From Verrucomicrobiia bacterium (lineage in GTDB: Bacteria; Verrucomicrobiota; Verrucomicrobiia; Limisphaerales; DASXHY01), in assembly GCA_035629175.1 (NCBI GenBank), contig DASPIL010000076.1, positions 1-64,000 on the forward strand: 64,000 nt of DNA, written 5' to 3'. Below, in pieces: positions 61,643-64,000 of the stretch (position 1 is the stretch's first letter; each line of letters starts with the position of its first letter). A program made the translations under genes and the position numbers. The notes under the pieces were generated by a model. That model saw only the letters and a program-made list of their open reading frames with translations, made no database searches and was not told the origin of the DNA.

Positions 61643-62611
61643 ATGAGATTCTCGCTAGCACTTCTCCTGGCCGCCCTGCCTTTGTGCAGCCGCGCTCAAC
61701 CTGCCGCGCCGCAACCGCAGCTTGCTGGCGGGATCAAGGTGATCGTCCACGACTCGCTGGTCACGTACCAGCAGGTGGAGGAGGCCACGGCGCCGTTCAT
61801 TGACGATTTGAGGCGGCAGTTCCGCAACGACCCGCAAGGGTTTCAAAAGCGGCTTGTGGAAGTGCTCGATGAAAACACTGAGGCGCTTGTCCAGCGCGAG
61901 CTCATTCTCCACGAGTTTGAATCCGCGGGCTACAACCTTCCTGAAAGCGTGATTGACGACTACGTGCAGCAACGCATTCGCAGCCGCTACGGGAACCGCG
62001 CCACGCTTACGCGAACGCTTCAGGCGGAAGGAATCACATTCGAAAAGTTTCGTCAGCAGATTCGAGATCAATTCATCGTGGAGCAGATGCGCCTGAAGAA
62101 CGTTGCTGATGCCACGATGATCTCGCCACACAAGATTGAGCTGTATTACCTCTCGCACACGAATGAGTTCAAGGTGGAGGAACAGGTCAAGCTGCGGATG
62201 ATCATCCTCAACAAGCCGGCAGGCGAAACCGAGCAGGCCAGAAAGCTTGCCGATGAAATCGTGGTGAAGTTGAACGAAGGCGCTTCGTTCGCGGAAATGG
62301 CGTCGCTGTATTCGCAGGACGCCCGGCGAAATCAGGGCGGCGCTTGGGATTGGGTGGAACGCTCGGTCCTGCGCAAGGAACTGGCCGATGCCGCATTCTC
62401 ATTGCGGGCTGGCCAGCGCAGCGAAATCATTGAAACGCCGGAAGCTTGCTATTTGATGCTCGTGGAAGACCGGCGCTCTGCGCATATCCGTCCGTTGAAC
62501 GACGTCCGCGAAACAATTGAGAAGACGCTCATTGCCGAGCAACGTGATCGCGTTCAGAGGCAATGGCACGATCGCCTCAAGAAGAAGACCTTCGTTCGCT
62601 ACTTCCAGTAA
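61643..62611 (+). CDS. SurA/PpiC-like peptidyl-prolyl isomerase, secreted
   Basis: A periplasmic chaperone or PPIase of about 322 aa with a signal peptide (MRFSLALLLAALPLCSRA-Q). The N-terminal half is SurA-like and helical (EVLDENTEALVQRELILHEF, TFEKFRQQIRDQFIVEQM). The parvulin domain begins near residue 185 (VKLRMIILNKPAGE), with SFAEMASLYSQDARRNQGGAWDWV being the PpiC motif, and ends at ACYLMLVEDRRSAHIRPL. It probably assists outer-membrane protein folding. It lies 95 bp after purF and 4 bp before pdxA. Confidence 0.9.
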   Translation: MRFSLALLLAALPLCSRAQPAAPQPQLAGGIKVIVHDSLVTYQQVEEATAPFIDDLRRQFRNDPQGFQKRLVEVLDENTEALVQRELILHEFESAGYNLPESVIDDYVQQRIRSRYGNRATLTRTLQAEGITFEKFRQQIRDQFIVEQMRLKNVADATMISPHKIELYYLSHTNEFKVEEQVKLRMIILNKPAGETEQARKLADEIVVKLNEGASFAEMASLYSQDARRNQGGAWDWVERSVLRKELADAAFSLRAGQRSEIIETPEACYLMLVEDRRSAHIRPLNDVRETIEKTLIAEQRDRVQRQWHDRLKKKTFVRYFQ

Positions 62612-62615
62612 GGCG

Positions 62616-63605
62616 ATGAGAATCGGCATCTCGCTGGGCGACGTCACAGGCATTGGGCCGGAAGTCACCCTCAAGGCGCTGGCCGAGGAATTGCCGCGTG
62701 ACAGCGCCAGCTACCTGATCGTCGGCGATACCGCTGTTGTCAGCCGGTTGAATGACGTCCTCAAGACCGGCATTGACCTTGGCAATGTCCCCCTGGCCGG
62801 AACCATTCCGCGCGTTGCGATTCATGATCCCGTTGCTGAACCTTTACCTGAACACTTGACGCCGGGAGCAGCCGCGGCCGCAACAGCCGCAATCGCATGG
62901 GTTCGTCATGCAGGGGAACTTTGTCTGCGAGGCGAACTCGACGGCATGGTGACTGCGCCAGTCAACAAGGAGGCGATCATCCGGGCAGGAATTAACTTCG
63001 TCGGACAGACCGAATATCTTTCGAATCTCGCGGGCGTGCAGAACACCGTCATGATGTTGCTGGGCCACGATGACCGCGGGAGATGGCTGCGGGTGGCGTT
63101 GGTTACGACGCATCTCGCCATAAGGAACGTGGCTCAGGCGATCACGCAGGCAAAGGTGGAATTGGCAATCGACCGCGCGTCTGCGGCGTGCCGCGACCTC
63201 GGCCTGCCGCGCGCGCGAGTCGCCGTTTGCGGCTTAAACCCGCATGCGGGGGAAGGTGGGAAAATCGGCGACGAAGAACTCCTTGTTGTCGGGCCCGCGG
63301 TGGCAGCGTGCCGGGCTCGTGGCTTGGACGTCGTGGGCCCGGTCAGTGCCGACACATTGTTCCATGGAGCGTTGAAAGGAAACTGCGATGCGGTGGTCGC
63401 AATGTATCACGACCAGGGCCTTGCACCCTTGAAGATGGTTGCATTCGACAGCGGTGTGAACTGGACCTTGGGATTGCCATTCGTGCGCACGTCACCCGAC
63501 CACGGCACAGCCTATGATATCGCGGGCAGGGGCATTGCGGAACCATCCAGCATGGTTGCCGCGATTCGGCTGGCGAAGCAGCTGGCAGCAGTGAGGCGGG
63601 GATGA
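62616..63605 (+). CDS. pdxA: 4-hydroxythreonine-4-phosphate dehydrogenase
   Basis: An NAD-dependent enzyme of vitamin B6 synthesis, about 329 aa. MRIGISLGDVTGIGPEVTLKAL starts the fold, with TAPVNKEAIIRAG, the substrate-binding LNPHAGEGGKIGDEE and metal-binding His in YHDQGLAPLKMVAF, and TSPDHGTAYDIAGRG near the end. All family motifs are intact. Start chosen at the ATG 62616, right after the PPIase gene. In this chromosomal position it follows a surA-like gene, an order also seen in E. coli (surA-pdxA). Confidence 0.95.
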   Translation: MRIGISLGDVTGIGPEVTLKALAEELPRDSASYLIVGDTAVVSRLNDVLKTGIDLGNVPLAGTIPRVAIHDPVAEPLPEHLTPGAAAAATAAIAWVRHAGELCLRGELDGMVTAPVNKEAIIRAGINFVGQTEYLSNLAGVQNTVMMLLGHDDRGRWLRVALVTTHLAIRNVAQAITQAKVELAIDRASAACRDLGLPRARVAVCGLNPHAGEGGKIGDEELLVVGPAVAACRARGLDVVGPVSADTLFHGALKGNCDAVVAMYHDQGLAPLKMVAFDSGVNWTLGLPFVRTSPDHGTAYDIAGRGIAEPSSMVAAIRLAKQLAAVRRG

Positions 63606-63615
63606 AGCGAACAGG

Positions 63616-64000
63616 TCAACCCTGCGCTGCGCCGCGAATTTGTCCGCGCGTGACTCCGAGTTGATTCATCACTTTCAAATCGCGCCACAACTGCGATCCA
63701 GTGATTTCACCCCTCAACAACTGCCGATACCTCCCAATCGTTTGCCGAACTTCCCCGGGACTTTCATTCAGAAATTCGATCCGGAACTTGCGAAGCCCGA
63801 GCGCCAGCATTTTATCGACATACTCGGCCCCCGTTTGCGCCATCGCGTTGAACACTGTATTGCGGCAACCCACATCGGCCTTCAGCGGATGTTCTGCTCC
63901 GACCCGATCGCGCAGTTTGACGTCGTGGACGTCACATGGCCGACCGCAGTTGTGATAATCGGTTCCTGCGGACAGGAACGCGCAGAAGACGCAGTGCTCC
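63616..64000 (-). CDS. U32-family peptidase/collagenase-like protein, C-terminal part
   Basis: The frame is open to the window edge, so the gene is cut. It shows the C-terminal U32 motifs: EHCVFCAFLSAGTDYHNCGR with several Cys (the iron-sulfur-like cluster residues), CDVHDVKLRDRVGAEHPLK, and ADVGCRNTVFNAMAQTG, ending GQIRGAAQG. U32 proteins include RNA- and quinone-modification enzymes (such as RlhA and UbiU/UbiV); which kind this is cannot be decided from the end alone. Confidence 0.85.
   Translation of the reverse strand, partial: EHCVFCAFLSAGTDYHNCGRPCDVHDVKLRDRVGAEHPLKADVGCRNTVFNAMAQTGAEYVDKMLALGLRKFRIEFLNESPGEVRQTIGRYRQLLRGEITGSQLWRDLKVMNQLGVTRGQIRGAAQG

Overview
The window looks like chromosomal DNA of a Gram-negative, moderately high-GC bacterium, most likely a Verrucomicrobiota member of the Pedosphaera/Limisphaerales type. 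This is inferred from the mix of secreted DUF1080 and ThuA proteins, Gfo/Idh/MocA oxidoreductases, many nucleotide-sugar genes, an outer-membrane efflux system, an LptF/G permease, and the tmRNA tag ending LALAA. No rRNA or marker gene proves the assignment. Genes are densely packed, and many neighbours overlap by ATGA or GTGA.

Layout. 1-138: the 3' end of a group II intron (domains V and VI). 151-3669: a SWIM/SNF2 helicase. 3787-9486: a heavy-metal RND efflux operon (Cys-rich secreted protein, TolC-like, unusually short His-rich adaptor, CzcA-like pump). 9631-18805: a glycosyltransferase facing a minus-strand sugar-nucleotide operon. That operon holds an apparent complete GDP-D-glycero-alpha-D-manno-heptose route (GmhA, HddA-like kinase, GmhB, HddC-like nucleotidyltransferase), a transaldolase, an epimerase, an SDR, a Gfo/Idh protein, and a UDP-glucose-dehydrogenase-like protein that lacks the catalytic cysteine. 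19012-25533: a tightly coupled plus-strand operon whose four main products match the architecture and order of Escherichia coli YnbA, YnbB, YnbC and YnbD, with an added glycosyltransferase and an added PlsC-like acyltransferase. This is the best candidate for a little-described system: a self-contained, probably phospholipid- or glycolipid-making pathway. 25720-28919: an arabinokinase-like GHMP kinase, pyrE and an Old Yellow Enzyme.

28941-34796: a sugar catabolic set (ThuA, DUF1080, Gfo/Idh, TIM-barrel isomerase, divergent MFS transporter) of the kind linked to 3-keto-sugar metabolism. 34797-37360: palindromes, tmRNA (ssrA) and, just downstream of its 3' end, an island-like stretch with a frameshifted Fic gene and a decayed transposase fragment. 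37361-39946: a glycoside hydrolase-glycosyltransferase fusion. 40246-43933: housekeeping-like genes (thioesterase, LptF/G, Nif3, LhgO). 43930-57558: a second surface-glycan cluster with a second heptose-kinase-like and nucleotidyltransferase pair, epimerases, glycosyltransferases, methyltransferases and a YfhO-like membrane protein. 57730-63605: purL, purF, a SurA/PpiC-like chaperone and pdxA. The window ends inside a U32 peptidase gene.

A dispersed imperfect-palindrome repeat occurs at least four times. Two copies lie over the 3' ends of unrelated genes (gmhB and the ynbD-like gene) and encode nearly the same C-terminal tail and stop codon in both.
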